This document shows positions 1 through 8,465 of a stretch of DNA of 14,654 nt, piece by piece. The stretch is from the NCBI GenBank assembly GCA_902363045.1, contig CABIYX010000026.1:35001-49654 (forward strand), written 5' to 3'. The stretch is from Clostridiales bacterium (GTDB taxonomy: Bacteria > Bacillota > Clostridia > Oscillospirales > Oscillospiraceae). The notes under the pieces are model-generated. The model did not search any database. It was not told where the DNA came from and was given only the letters and a program-made list of their open reading frames with translations. The position numbers and the translations under genes were made by a program. The stretch's first letter is position 1. Every line of letters starts with the position of its first letter.

Positions 1-1486
1 CTTCTCCCTCCGTATCCAGGCTGGCAACAATGGCCAGAGCCTGGTTCACACAGGCGGTGACCGCCACGCCGGTGACCTCGCCGTTGGTGTTGACCCCCAC
101 TACAGCGGTGAGTACGCCGCCAAAGCCGTTGGCCTGGACCTCCACACAGTAGCCCACCAGCCCGCCGTCGTTATAACCGGCCGTGATGCTCAGCGCGCCG
201 GGCGCGCGGTACGGAGTTTCAGAGCGGACGGTGGCCTGGGGCATGACCTGGGCCAGCAGGGTCTGCTGGGCTGAGGTCTCCGCCCGGACGGCGGCGTAGT
301 CCGTCACACGGTGGACCCCGAACACCATGCCGCAGGTCACGGAAAACACCGCGGCCAGAGCCGCCCACTGCCGCACAGAGCCCCGCAGCTCGTCCAGATA
401 GCCCTCGCCGGGCATCGTTCCGTCTCCGGCGCGGGCCAGGAATTTCACCTTGGGCGGCACGAAATGGATGGCTGCCGCGCTGGCGCGCAGCTGCGCTACC
501 CAGCCCCGCACAGCTTCAAAGCGGCCCACGCCGAAGCGCCGGGGCAGGGCGGCCCGGTCCAGCAGCCACACGCAGCAGTTCATGGTGAGGATGGCCCAGC
601 CCACTCCGTCGGGGTAGGAGCCGAAATAGCGCAGCAGTACAGTCAGCAGGCCGCAGCCCACGCCGAACAGGGTCTGTCCCACCGGAGTGACCGGTGTGGT
701 GGTATAGTCGGAGGCCATGAATACCGCCCCCAGCACCAGCCCGCCGCCACACAGCTGGGCGGTCATCCAGGCCAGCGCGCCCCCGTCGCCCCGGGGGAAA
801 AGCAGGGTCAGCAGGGCGACGGTCCCCAGATAGGACAGGGGGATGCGGGGGGAGATCACACGCCGCCCCACCAGGTATACCCCGCCCAGCAGAAGCATGA
901 ACACCGGCACGCCGCCCATCGCGCCCCCGTGCTGCCCCAGCATCATCTGGCTCAGGGTCAGATCGGGCAGCTTCCCAGCGTGGAGCAGGGCCATTGGAGT
1001 GGGGGAGGAGACTGCGTCCACCTGTCCAAACAGCGGAGTTTTCTGAAACGTGTCCACCCAGGTGGTCATCAGTCCGGGAAAGGTGCACAGCAGCGCCCGT
1101 CCCGCCAGAGCGGGATTCATAAAGTTCCGTCCCAGCCCGCCGTAAAACTGCTTGACCACCACGATGGCAAAGACACCGCCCAGCACCGGCGCCCAGTAGG
1201 GAGCGGTCACCGGGAGGCTCATGGCCAGCAGCAGGCCGGTGACACAGGCGGACAGGTCGCCCACCGTATTGCTCAGCCCCATCAGACGGCGGTAGCCGTA
1301 CTCCGCCCCCACACAGGCCGCCACTGACACCAGGGTCAGGGCCAGCACCCGGGGGCCGAACAGATAGACCGCCATGCCCAGAGCGGGCAGAAGGGCCACG
1401 ATCACATCCAGCATCGTGGAGGAGATGCTGGATACCTGGGCGATCTGCGGGGATGACCGGCGGATCACAGGTCCGTTCTGGCTCAT
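1..1486 (-). CDS. rnfD: Rnf complex subunit D fused in frame to subunit G (partial at window edge)
   Basis: Membrane subunits of the Rnf ferredoxin:NAD+ oxidoreductase, which couples electron transfer to Na+ or H+ pumping. The frame opens with ATG at 1486, overlapping the rnfC stop by 4 nt (ATGA), and has no stop down to base 2: at least 495 codons. Residues 1-325 are a whole RnfD: multiple hydrophobic helices, NPALAGRALL (124-133), and FMASDYTTTPVTPVGQ (256-271). The covalent-flavin site is DAVSSPT (157-163), keeping the acceptor-position Thr163 but with Pro before it. After a polar linker (about 331-370) comes an RnfG start: one helix (372-392), then GYCVEVQANGFGG (445-457) and VVGVNTNGEVTGV. 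RnfD and RnfG are normally separate proteins. A fused topology is plausible, since RnfD should end in the cytoplasm where RnfG begins. The C-terminal flavin site of RnfG lies outside the window. Confidence 0.88.
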   Translation of the reverse strand, partial: MSQNGPVIRRSSPQIAQVSSISSTMLDVIVALLPALGMAVYLFGPRVLALTLVSVAACVGAEYGYRRLMGLSNTVGDLSACVTGLLLAMSLPVTAPYWAPVLGGVFAIVVVKQFYGGLGRNFMNPALAGRALLCTFPGLMTTWVDTFQKTPLFGQVDAVSSPTPMALLHAGKLPDLTLSQMMLGQHGGAMGGVPVFMLLLGGVYLVGRRVISPRIPLSYLGTVALLTLLFPRGDGGALAWMTAQLCGGGLVLGAVFMASDYTTTPVTPVGQTLFGVGCGLLTVLLRYFGSYPDGVGWAILTMNCCVWLLDRAALPRRFGVGRFEAVRGWVAQLRASAAAIHFVPPKVKFLARAGDGTMPGEGYLDELRGSVRQWAALAAVFSVTCGMVFGVHRVTDYAAVRAETSAQQTLLAQVMPQATVRSETPYRAPGALSITAGYNDGGLVGYCVEVQANGFGGVLTAVVGVNTNGEVTGVAVTACVNQALAIVASLDTEGE

Positions 1487-2808
1487 TCCTGCTCGCCTCC
1501 TTCCCTTGGAAGCTGTCTGGCCTGGCGGACCAGGTCCGCCAGGGGGATATGGGAGGGACAGATATAGGAGCAGCAGCCGCACTCCATGCAGTCCTCCAGA
1601 TGAAGCTCAGGAAGCCGTTCCCGCTCCCCCATCCGCATGGCCCGGTAGACCGACACCGGGTTCAGGTTCATGGGGCAGCTGGAGACACAGTGGCCGCAGC
1701 GGACGCACACCGTCTCCGTCTGACTGGCGGAATTGTGCTCCTGGTCGGTGAGACACAGCAGGGCGTTGGTGTTCTTCACCACCGGGGCCTCCAGGTCCCC
1801 CTGCACCGTCCCGGTCATGGGACCGCCGGTGAGGATGACCGCGGGCTCCTCCCGCAGGCCGCCGGCCGACTCCAGCAGGCAGCGCAGGGGGGTCCCGATG
1901 GGAACCCAGAGATTCCGGGGCCGGGCCACCGCGCCGCCGCTTACCGTCACCGCCCGGTGGGTCAGGGGGCTCCCCTTCATCAGGGCGGAGCGCACCATAT
2001 ACACCGTGGCCACGTTGAATACGGAGCATTTTACATCCAGCGCCGACTGGCCGGGCGGTACCTCACGCCCGGTCACGGTGCGGATCAGCTGCTTTTCCAT
2101 GCCCAGGGGATAGCGGGTCTGGATGGTGAGCAGCTCCACCGCCCGCTTCTTCCGGCGCAGGCGGCGCTCCAAAAACTCCACCGCGTTGAGCTTATCGCCG
2201 GCCACCACCAGCACCGCCCGCTCCACCCGGAGCAGCCGGGCCATCATCTGCACTCCCTGGAGGACCTGGTCCCCCTTCTCCAGCAGCAGCCGGTGGTCGG
2301 CGGTCAGATAGGGCTCGCACTCGGCGGCGTTGACGATCAGGGTGTCCACCCGGCCCACCGCCTGGCGCAGGCGCAGGTGGGTGGGGCTGGCGCCGCCCCC
2401 CATGCTGGTGATCCCCGCCCGGCAGATCCGGTCCAGGGCTTCGTCCCGGTCCATCCGGGACCAGTCCATGGGCTCCGGCAGATCGGGGCAGGGGGTGTCC
2501 TTCCCGTCGTTGTCGATGACGATGGCGTCCCAGCTGCCGCCCCAGGGATGGGGCCTGGGCTCGATGGCGCGCACCCGGCCGGAGACGCTGGCGTGGACAT
2601 AGACGCCGCTGCCCTCCGGCTCGGCGATGACCTGACCCACCGTCACCGGGTCCCCGGGCCGGACCACCGGGACCGCTCCGCCGCCGCTGCACATGGTAAG
2701 GGGAATGACCACCTGCTTGGGCGCCTCCTCCAGGGGGACGATGGGCTTGCGCCTGGTGCTCTCTTTATAGGAAGCGGGGTGTACCCCGCCCAAATAGCTT
2801 CGCCGCAT
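1483..2808 (-). CDS. rnfC: Rnf electron transport complex subunit C
   Basis: Peripheral cytoplasmic subunit of Rnf that binds NADH and FMN and carries iron-sulfur clusters to the membrane subunits. 441 residues from ATG 2808, a normal family length. The start is chosen because GGGAGG sits 5 nt upstream and the family-typical GGVHPASYK follows at once; an upstream in-frame start at 2997 would add 63 uncharacteristic residues and run through the promoter. Visible motifs: a Gly-rich flavin/NADH segment MGGGASPTHLRL, then NAAECEPYLTADHRLLLE, and two complete 4Fe-4S motifs CxxCxxCxxxCP at residues 368-379 and 407-418. It is first in the minus-strand operon and overlaps the RnfD-RnfG frame by 4 nt, so it is probably translationally coupled to it. 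Family assignment is secure. Confidence 0.96.
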   Translation of the reverse strand: MRRSYLGGVHPASYKESTRRKPIVPLEEAPKQVVIPLTMCSGGGAVPVVRPGDPVTVGQVIAEPEGSGVYVHASVSGRVRAIEPRPHPWGGSWDAIVIDNDGKDTPCPDLPEPMDWSRMDRDEALDRICRAGITSMGGGASPTHLRLRQAVGRVDTLIVNAAECEPYLTADHRLLLEKGDQVLQGVQMMARLLRVERAVLVVAGDKLNAVEFLERRLRRKKRAVELLTIQTRYPLGMEKQLIRTVTGREVPPGQSALDVKCSVFNVATVYMVRSALMKGSPLTHRAVTVSGGAVARPRNLWVPIGTPLRCLLESAGGLREEPAVILTGGPMTGTVQGDLEAPVVKNTNALLCLTDQEHNSASQTETVCVRCGHCVSSCPMNLNPVSVYRAMRMGERERLPELHLEDCMECGCCSYICPSHIPLADLVRQARQLPREGGEQE

Positions 2809-2819
2809 GGCTACCTCCC

Positions 2820-2856
2820 AGGCCGTGCCACCGGGCGTCCCGCGCCCGGCCGGCCT
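2820..2856 (-). promoter_or_regulatory. Stem-loop in the rnfC leader
   Basis: In the rnfC 5' leader, just upstream of the ribosome binding site, CCGGGCG and CGCCCGG (2831-2837 and 2843-2849) form a 7-bp GC stem with a 5-nt loop. An outer GGCCG/CGGCC pair (2821-2825 and 2851-2855) can close around it. It may influence leader stability or translation. No riboswitch class was recognised, and GC-rich DNA gives such stems by chance. Confidence 0.3.
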
Positions 2857-2862
2857 TTCGCT

Positions 2863-2891
2863 TTGGTCAAATTTCGATCCGAGTATATCAT
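2863..2891 (+). promoter_or_regulatory. Possible divergent promoter for the small membrane protein gene
   Basis: TTGGTC (2863-2868) is followed after 17 nt by TATCAT (2886-2891). The -35 is weak (3 of 6) and the -10 good (5 of 6). It overlaps the rnf promoter on the other strand and would give a leader of about 120 nt for the gene at 3021. Confidence 0.35.
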
Positions 2892-2915
2892 ACTCAACTG
2901 AGGCCCGCCTGTCTA
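2887..2915 (-). promoter_or_regulatory. Predicted sigma-A promoter of the rnf operon
   Basis: Read on the minus strand, TAGACA (-35, at 2910-2915; 5 of 6 consensus bases) is followed after 17 nt by TATGAT (-10, at 2887-2892; 5 of 6). Transcription would start near 2880, giving a leader of about 70 nt before rnfC. The -10 lies in the near-palindrome GAGTAT-ATC-ATACTC, which also holds the -10 of a possible divergent promoter. Confidence 0.6.
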
Positions 2916-3020
2916 GACGTCCCAAGAAAAATTCACATTTTCCTAAATTTTTTCCGGCTTTTCCCGGATTTTTGTGCCCATTTTCCCGTTCCGGCATAGG
3001 CTGTGTCAGGAGGTGACGCC

Positions 3021-3446
3021 ATGGAATACCGCGCCGGCTGCGATCTCACGCCGTCCTCTGGGGAGGCAGAGGCCCGGGACACGCTGAATACCGTGCTGGT
3101 CTGCCTGTCGCTGCTGCTCTTCACTCTGCTCCTCTCCTGCCGGGCCGCCCGGCTCCAGCGGGAGAGCCTGTCTGCGCGCTCCGGAGATGGGGCGCTTCTG
3201 GAGATCGGCGGCCTGCGCCGCGCCGCTGGCGCACTGGTCCTGCCGCCGCTGGCCTTCTTTTTCAAGCTGGCGCTGGAGACCTGGAGAAGCGTGCCGGATC
3301 CCGGAGGAGCCGCCGGTTGCTCCGCCAGGATCAATGTTTGGGCCTCCCTTCTGGTACTGGCGGCCGCGCTGCTGCGGTACTGGGACCTGACCGTCATCCA
3401 ACCCCAAATTCAGGCTTCAGACGGGGAGCTGGAGCAGGAGGGATAA
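3021..3446 (+). CDS. Small three-helix membrane protein, unknown function
   Basis: 141 residues, not recognised. The ATG at 3021 is chosen because AGGAGGT lies 6 nt upstream; the earlier in-frame ATG at 3003 overlaps that site. Hydrophobic segments at about residues 23-41, 69-86 and 106-121 predict an integral membrane protein with a basic loop (41-68) and an acidic C-terminus. It is transcribed away from the rnf operon with its own strong terminator. No signal peptide cleavage motif or catalytic residues are evident. Adjacency to rnf is the only functional hint, and divergent orientation makes that weak. Confidence 0.72.
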   Translation: MEYRAGCDLTPSSGEAEARDTLNTVLVCLSLLLFTLLLSCRAARLQRESLSARSGDGALLEIGGLRRAAGALVLPPLAFFFKLALETWRSVPDPGGAAGCSARINVWASLLVLAAALLRYWDLTVIQPQIQASDGELEQEG

Positions 3447-3448
3447 GG

Positions 3449-3481
3449 AAAACCGGGAGAGCGGCGCTCTCCCGGTTTTTT
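3449..3481. terminator. Bidirectional rho-independent terminator
   Basis: A perfect 14-bp stem (3449-3462 with 3466-3479) with core ACCGGGAGAGC and a GGC loop, followed by a T run on the plus strand and TTTTCCTT on the minus strand. It ends the plus-strand small membrane protein gene and the minus-strand HAD phosphatase gene. The T run of one direction contains the HAD stop codon. Confidence 0.9.
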
Positions 3482-4313
3482 ATGTGTTTTCAGGGAACCA
3501 GCGGGACAGGATCTGTGCCACCCCGTCCTCTTCATTGGAGGGGGCAATCAAATCGGCAGCTGCCAGAGTCTCTGGAGTCCCGTTGGCCATGGAAACTCCT
3601 ACGCCGGCGGCAGCCAGCATGGAGATATCATTGGTTCCATCTCCAAAGGCTGCGGCCTCCTTGGGGTCGATCCCAAGACAACGGCATAGCGTAAGAAGTC
3701 CATTTCCCTTGGTGGCATCCTGGGCGTTGAGTTCCAGATTGGCAGGCATAGAGATGGATTGCACCAGTGTAGGGAATGCATATTGAATCTGCTCCATCAC
3801 CTTGGGACGTAATGTCAAGTCTGGAAAATAGGCATGGAACTTTTGGACGGAACCTCCTCCGGCCAGAACGGCGTTCCTGAGGTCATCTACTGGGCTGCGG
3901 GTCTGCTTGACCAGGTTGAAAGAGGGTGGGTGGATGACGTATTGTTCCAGGTGGTCATAGTATTTTCGAGCCATCATGCCCCGGTCGTTCTGGAAGCAGT
4001 CTACCGAGCAGTTCAGCGGCTCCAGAAAATCGATGACTGCATCCGCCGTGGTCCAAGGAATCTCTGCCCGGCCCAGAGTCTGTCCTGTCTGACGATCATA
4101 GACCTTGGCGCCATTCATCAGGATAAAATACCGCAGAAAGGGCAGATCACGCAGTTCCTGAGGAATCCCGGTATACAGTCGTCCGGTGGACACAACGATC
4201 TCGGCACCCTGGGCGGCGGCCCACTCCAGAGCGGCGCGGTTGGCGGGGGAGAGGCTCTTGTCCTCCCGCAGGAGGGTTCCGTCCAGGTCCGTCAGGATCA
4301 GCTTTGGTCTCAT
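3480..4313 (-). CDS. Cof-type HAD-IIB family hydrolase (sugar-phosphate/phosphoester phosphatase)
   Basis: 277 residues, the usual length for Cof-type HAD phosphatases, which dephosphorylate small metabolites such as sugar phosphates, nucleotides or flavin/pyridoxal phosphates. Motif I is DLDGTLL with nucleophile and acid Asp9 and Asp11; motif II is STGR (42-45); motif III has Lys202 in ATKGNGL; motif IV is GDGTND (224-229). The region between motifs II and III is the C2-type cap that sets substrate choice, so the substrate cannot be named. ATG 4313 has GGGG and AGGA just upstream. It lies 15 nt after prfC and is probably co-transcribed with it. It appears somewhat less GC-rich than prfC. Confidence 0.92.
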   Translation of the reverse strand: MRPKLILTDLDGTLLREDKSLSPANRAALEWAAAQGAEIVVSTGRLYTGIPQELRDLPFLRYFILMNGAKVYDRQTGQTLGRAEIPWTTADAVIDFLEPLNCSVDCFQNDRGMMARKYYDHLEQYVIHPPSFNLVKQTRSPVDDLRNAVLAGGGSVQKFHAYFPDLTLRPKVMEQIQYAFPTLVQSISMPANLELNAQDATKGNGLLTLCRCLGIDPKEAAAFGDGTNDISMLAAAGVGVSMANGTPETLAAADLIAPSNEEDGVAQILSRWFPENT

Positions 4314-4328
4314 GTTCCTGTCCCCTTT

Positions 4329-5936
<1,608 letters not shown>

Positions 5937-5983
5937 AAGGGTCCACTCCCTCTACATTTGATATTCACAGGATTTAACAAGCT

Positions 5984-6012
5984 ATTTTATCATAGGCGGA
6001 CCCAGGCCGCAA
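5984..6012 (-). promoter_or_regulatory. Predicted prfC promoter
   Basis: On the minus strand TTGCGG (-35, 6007-6012) is followed after 17 nt by TAAAAT (-10, 5984-5989, 5 of 6). It lies in a short AT-rich island about 48 nt upstream of the prfC TTG. The -35 is weak, so this is a moderate call. Confidence 0.5.
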
Positions 6013-6077
6013 GGGGGGAAGGAGGGGCATTTTCCTGTATTTTATGGGGAGAGGGCCTGCTTCCGGTCTGCTTTCGG

Positions 6078-6106
6078 TTGCACCCCCCCTGAAAATGTGG
6101 TATACT
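6078..6106 (+). promoter_or_regulatory. Predicted promoter of the mnmA-metG unit
   Basis: TTGCAC (6078-6083) is followed after 17 nt by an extended -10, TGG then TATACT (6101-6106, 5 of 6). It lies about 46 nt before the mnmA start. Spacing and extended -10 make this the best promoter on the plus strand. Confidence 0.7.
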
Positions 6107-6152
6107 TAACATCTATCAAAATTGACCCGGCAGGGCTGAGGAGGAGGATCAT

Positions 6153-7241
6153 TTGCGCGATTCCATTGCAGTGGCGATGAGCGGCGGCGTAGACAGCTCG
6201 GTGGCCGCCTGGCTGCTCCAGCAGCAGGGGGAGCAGACGGTGGGGGTCACCATGCGCCTGTTTACCCCGGAGGAGCTGGCCCCTGGCCAGGGGGAGCGGT
6301 GCCACATCTTGGAGGATATTCAGGACGCCCGGGCCGTCGCCGCCCAGCTGGGCATCCCCCACCACGCCCTGGACCTGTCCGGTCCCTTCCGGGAGCGGGT
6401 CATGGAGCCCTTTGTCCGGGCGTATGAGCAGGGCCGCACCCCGAACCCCTGTGTGACCTGCAACCGGACCATCAAATTCGGCGCGCTGCTGGAGGCTGCC
6501 GGACAGCTGGGCTGCGGCCGTCTGGCCACGGGGCACTACGCCCGGACGGAGCGGGACGCCGGCAGCGGACGGGTCCTGCTCAAACGGGCCGTCCACCCGG
6601 AGAAGGACCAGAGCTATGTCCTCTGGTCCCTGTCCCAGGCCCAGCTGGAGCGGGTGTGCTTTCCGCTGGGCGGTCTGTCCAAGGAGGAGATCCGGGCCAT
6701 CGCGGAGGAGCAGGGGCTGGTCAGCGCCCGCAGGCGGGACAGCCAGGACATCTGCTTCGTTCCGGACGGGGACTACGCCGCGTTCCTCTGTCACCACACC
6801 GGACGGACCTATCCCCCCGGCCCCTTCTGCGACCCGGAGGGGCGGGTGCTGGGCGTTCACGAGGGCATCATCCGCTATACGGTGGGCCAGCGCAGGGGGC
6901 TGAAGGTCTCCTCCAACCAGGGCCGCCTCTATGTCAGGGAGGTCTGCCCTCAGGAGAACCGGGTGGTCCTGTCGGACAACCAGGCGCTGTTCCACCGGGG
7001 GCTGACGGGGAAGGAGCTGAACCTGATTCCCACCGGGCGGCTGGACCGGCCCATCCGGGTGCAGGCCCGGATCCGGTACCGTATGGCGCCCCAGCCGGCT
7101 CTGCTGGAGCAGACCGGCCCGGATACCTGCCGCGTCATCTTTGACCAGCCCCAGCGGGCCATCACCCCGGGGCAGTCTGTGGTCTTTTACGACGGTCCGC
7201 TGGTCATAGGCGGAGCCGTGATCTGGAAGGAGGAGGACTGA
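6153..7241 (+). CDS. mnmA: tRNA-specific 2-thiouridylase MnmA
   Basis: Cytoplasmic enzyme that adds sulfur to C2 of the wobble uridine (U34) in Lys, Glu and Gln tRNAs, using ATP and persulfide sulfur. 362 residues, family-typical. The N-terminal PP-loop is SGGVDSS (10-16). The first active-site cysteine is Cys103 in NPCVTCNRTIKF, and the second, persulfide-carrying Cys201 is in DSQDICFVPDGDY. TGHYA (126-130) and KDQSYVLW (151-158) are further family motifs. The start is TTG 6153 with GAGGAGG about 6 nt upstream; the next Met (residue 9) would cut into the fold before the PP-loop. A promoter precedes it, and the next gene begins 4 nt after its stop. Confidence 0.97.
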   Translation: MRDSIAVAMSGGVDSSVAAWLLQQQGEQTVGVTMRLFTPEELAPGQGERCHILEDIQDARAVAAQLGIPHHALDLSGPFRERVMEPFVRAYEQGRTPNPCVTCNRTIKFGALLEAAGQLGCGRLATGHYARTERDAGSGRVLLKRAVHPEKDQSYVLWSLSQAQLERVCFPLGGLSKEEIRAIAEEQGLVSARRRDSQDICFVPDGDYAAFLCHHTGRTYPPGPFCDPEGRVLGVHEGIIRYTVGQRRGLKVSSNQGRLYVREVCPQENRVVLSDNQALFHRGLTGKELNLIPTGRLDRPIRVQARIRYRMAPQPALLEQTGPDTCRVIFDQPQRAITPGQSVVFYDGPLVIGGAVIWKEED

Positions 7242-7245
7242 GTCC

Positions 7246-7557
7246 ATGAGCCAAAAGAAACACAAGAAGCGCCACCCTCAGACCAAGCGCCGGGTGAACG
7301 CGCCGGTGGAGGAGTCGGAGTTCGCGTCGGACGGCACCCGCAAACGGATGAACGGTACCACCCGGAACATCCTGCTGTTTGCCCTGATCCTGCTGGCCGC
7401 GACGGAGGCCATGTTTCGCGCCGGCCTGCTGCCTGAGGCAGTCTCTAATATGATTGCCATTGTGGGCCTGGTCCTGCTGATGATCGCCCTGTGGTTCCAG
7501 TTTGGGGATCCCTCCGGCGGCGGCCGGACGTCCTCCGGAAACCCGAAGCTGAAATGA
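7246..7557 (+). CDS. Small two-helix membrane protein, unknown function
   Basis: 103 residues, not recognised. A strongly basic N-terminus (many Lys, Arg and His in residues 4-16) is followed by two hydrophobic helices at about 42-58 and 66-86 and a Gly/Ser-rich tail. The basic leader predicts an N-terminus in the cytoplasm. It starts 4 nt after the mnmA stop, with GGAGGAGGA inside the end of mnmA as ribosome binding site, so it is almost surely co-expressed with mnmA. Nothing in it suggests a catalytic role. Confidence 0.78.
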   Translation: MSQKKHKKRHPQTKRRVNAPVEESEFASDGTRKRMNGTTRNILLFALILLAATEAMFRAGLLPEAVSNMIAIVGLVLLMIALWFQFGDPSGGGRTSSGNPKLK

Positions 7558-7560
7558 AGG

Positions 7561-7578
7561 CCGGGCCTGACGGCCCGG
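7561..7578 (+). other. Short intra-operon stem-loop
   Basis: CCGGGCC and GGCCCGG flank TGAC to give a 7-bp GC stem between two genes. There is no T run, so it is not a terminator; it could affect mRNA stability or be chance. Confidence 0.35.
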
Positions 7579-7596
7579 TGATCGAGGAGGTTTTCA

Positions 7597-8427
7597 ATGG
7601 GAAAGCATCATATTCTGCCCGCCCTGGCCCTGGCCGGCGGCCTGGCGGGCTTTGGCCTGCGCCTGTGGCAGCGGACCTCCGCCCTGGACCCGGTCACAGA
7701 GCTGTTCGCCGCCGGCGCGTCGGCGACCCTGGCTCTGTGGGGACTGATGGCGGCGCTGGCGCTGGCGGCCCTTCTGCTGGGCCGCGGCGGGGCCGCGCCG
7801 GAGGAGCCGGAGCGCGCCTTTCACTGCCCCTCCACAGGGTACATGACCCTGATGACGGCGGCGGGGATGTGTTTCCTGCTGACCGCGGCGCTGGGACTCC
7901 CTGAGCTGATGGAACAGCTTCAGGCGTGGCAGGCCGATCCCGTCCACCACATCATGCCCGCCGTCCTGGCGGTGACTGTGGCCGCCTGCCTCGCGGGGGC
8001 GGTGGGGGCCCTGGTCTCCGGGCGGAACAACTACCGGGCGGTCACTGGGCTGCAAACCCGCGTGCCGGCCGCTCTCCCCGCCTGCGCGGCCCTCCCCTGG
8101 CTGATGGAGGTATATCAGACATACTCCCGGGATCCGGTGCTGCTGCGATCGTCCGTTCCTCTGCTGGCCTGTGTGTTCCTTCTGCTGGCCCTGTACCAGC
8201 AGGCGGCCTTTTTCTATCAGCGCCCCCACCCCCGGCGCTTCATCCTGTTCGCGGTGCTGGGGCTGGCCTTCGGCGGGGCCTCGCTGGCGGACGGGCTCTC
8301 CCTGTTCGGGGCGGTGCTCACCGCCGCCTTTCTGCTGTGTACCCTGGGCGGACTGACCGCTCTGTCTCACAGCCGCTTTGCCCCCGGGGCAGCCGGGGAG
8401 CGGGCGCAGGACCCTACGGTCCGCTGA
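7597..8427 (+). CDS. Polytopic membrane protein, unknown function
   Basis: 276 residues, not recognised. About seven or eight hydrophobic segments can be seen, roughly at residues 5-23, 37-62, 82-100, 117-140, 155-171, 186-206, 214-230 and 234-256, with short loops and no large soluble domain. ATG 7597 has GAGGAGG about 8 nt upstream. It sits 39 nt after the small two-helix protein and 38 nt before metG on the same strand, so it is likely part of the same transcript. No transporter signature, nucleotide-binding motif or catalytic dyad was found. Confidence 0.8.
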   Translation: MGKHHILPALALAGGLAGFGLRLWQRTSALDPVTELFAAGASATLALWGLMAALALAALLLGRGGAAPEEPERAFHCPSTGYMTLMTAAGMCFLLTAALGLPELMEQLQAWQADPVHHIMPAVLAVTVAACLAGAVGALVSGRNNYRAVTGLQTRVPAALPACAALPWLMEVYQTYSRDPVLLRSSVPLLACVFLLLALYQQAAFFYQRPHPRRFILFAVLGLAFGGASLADGLSLFGAVLTAAFLLCTLGGLTALSHSRFAPGAAGERAQDPTVR

Positions 8428-8465
8428 TCTCATCATGTACTAATTCATCGGGAGGAATGAGACCC

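Noticed and set aside
311..1327. A 338-codon plus-strand frame over the rnfD-rnfG region
   Set aside because: Its sequence is His/Gln/Gly-rich without motifs, while the minus frame is a clear RnfD followed by RnfG.
2882..2894. The 13-mer AGTATATCATACT here also occurs at 13542-13554 near the IS3-family orfA
   Set aside because: It is a palindromic -10-like sequence that easily recurs upstream of genes; two copies are not evidence of shared regulation.
1453..2901. A 482-codon plus-strand frame and several shorter ones over rnfC
   Set aside because: They are shadows of rnfC; the complete 4Fe-4S motifs fix the coding strand as minus.
2809..2997. 63-residue N-terminal extension of RnfC
   Set aside because: It would run through the predicted promoter and leader; the internal ATG has a proper ribosome binding site and family-typical start.
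6042..7265. A 407-codon minus-strand open frame
   Set aside because: It is antisense to mnmA, whose PP-loop and cysteine motifs are unambiguous.
7926..8465. 180-residue N-terminal extension of MetG
   Set aside because: It overlaps a better-supported membrane protein gene in another frame, and MetRS proteins begin at the MERKKFYITT-type sequence.
8428..8465. Possible T-box or other riboswitch before metG, and a TCTCAT/ATGAGA pairing around its ribosome binding site
   Set aside because: The gap is only 38 nt, too short for a T-box leader, and the 6-bp pairing with a long loop is weak.
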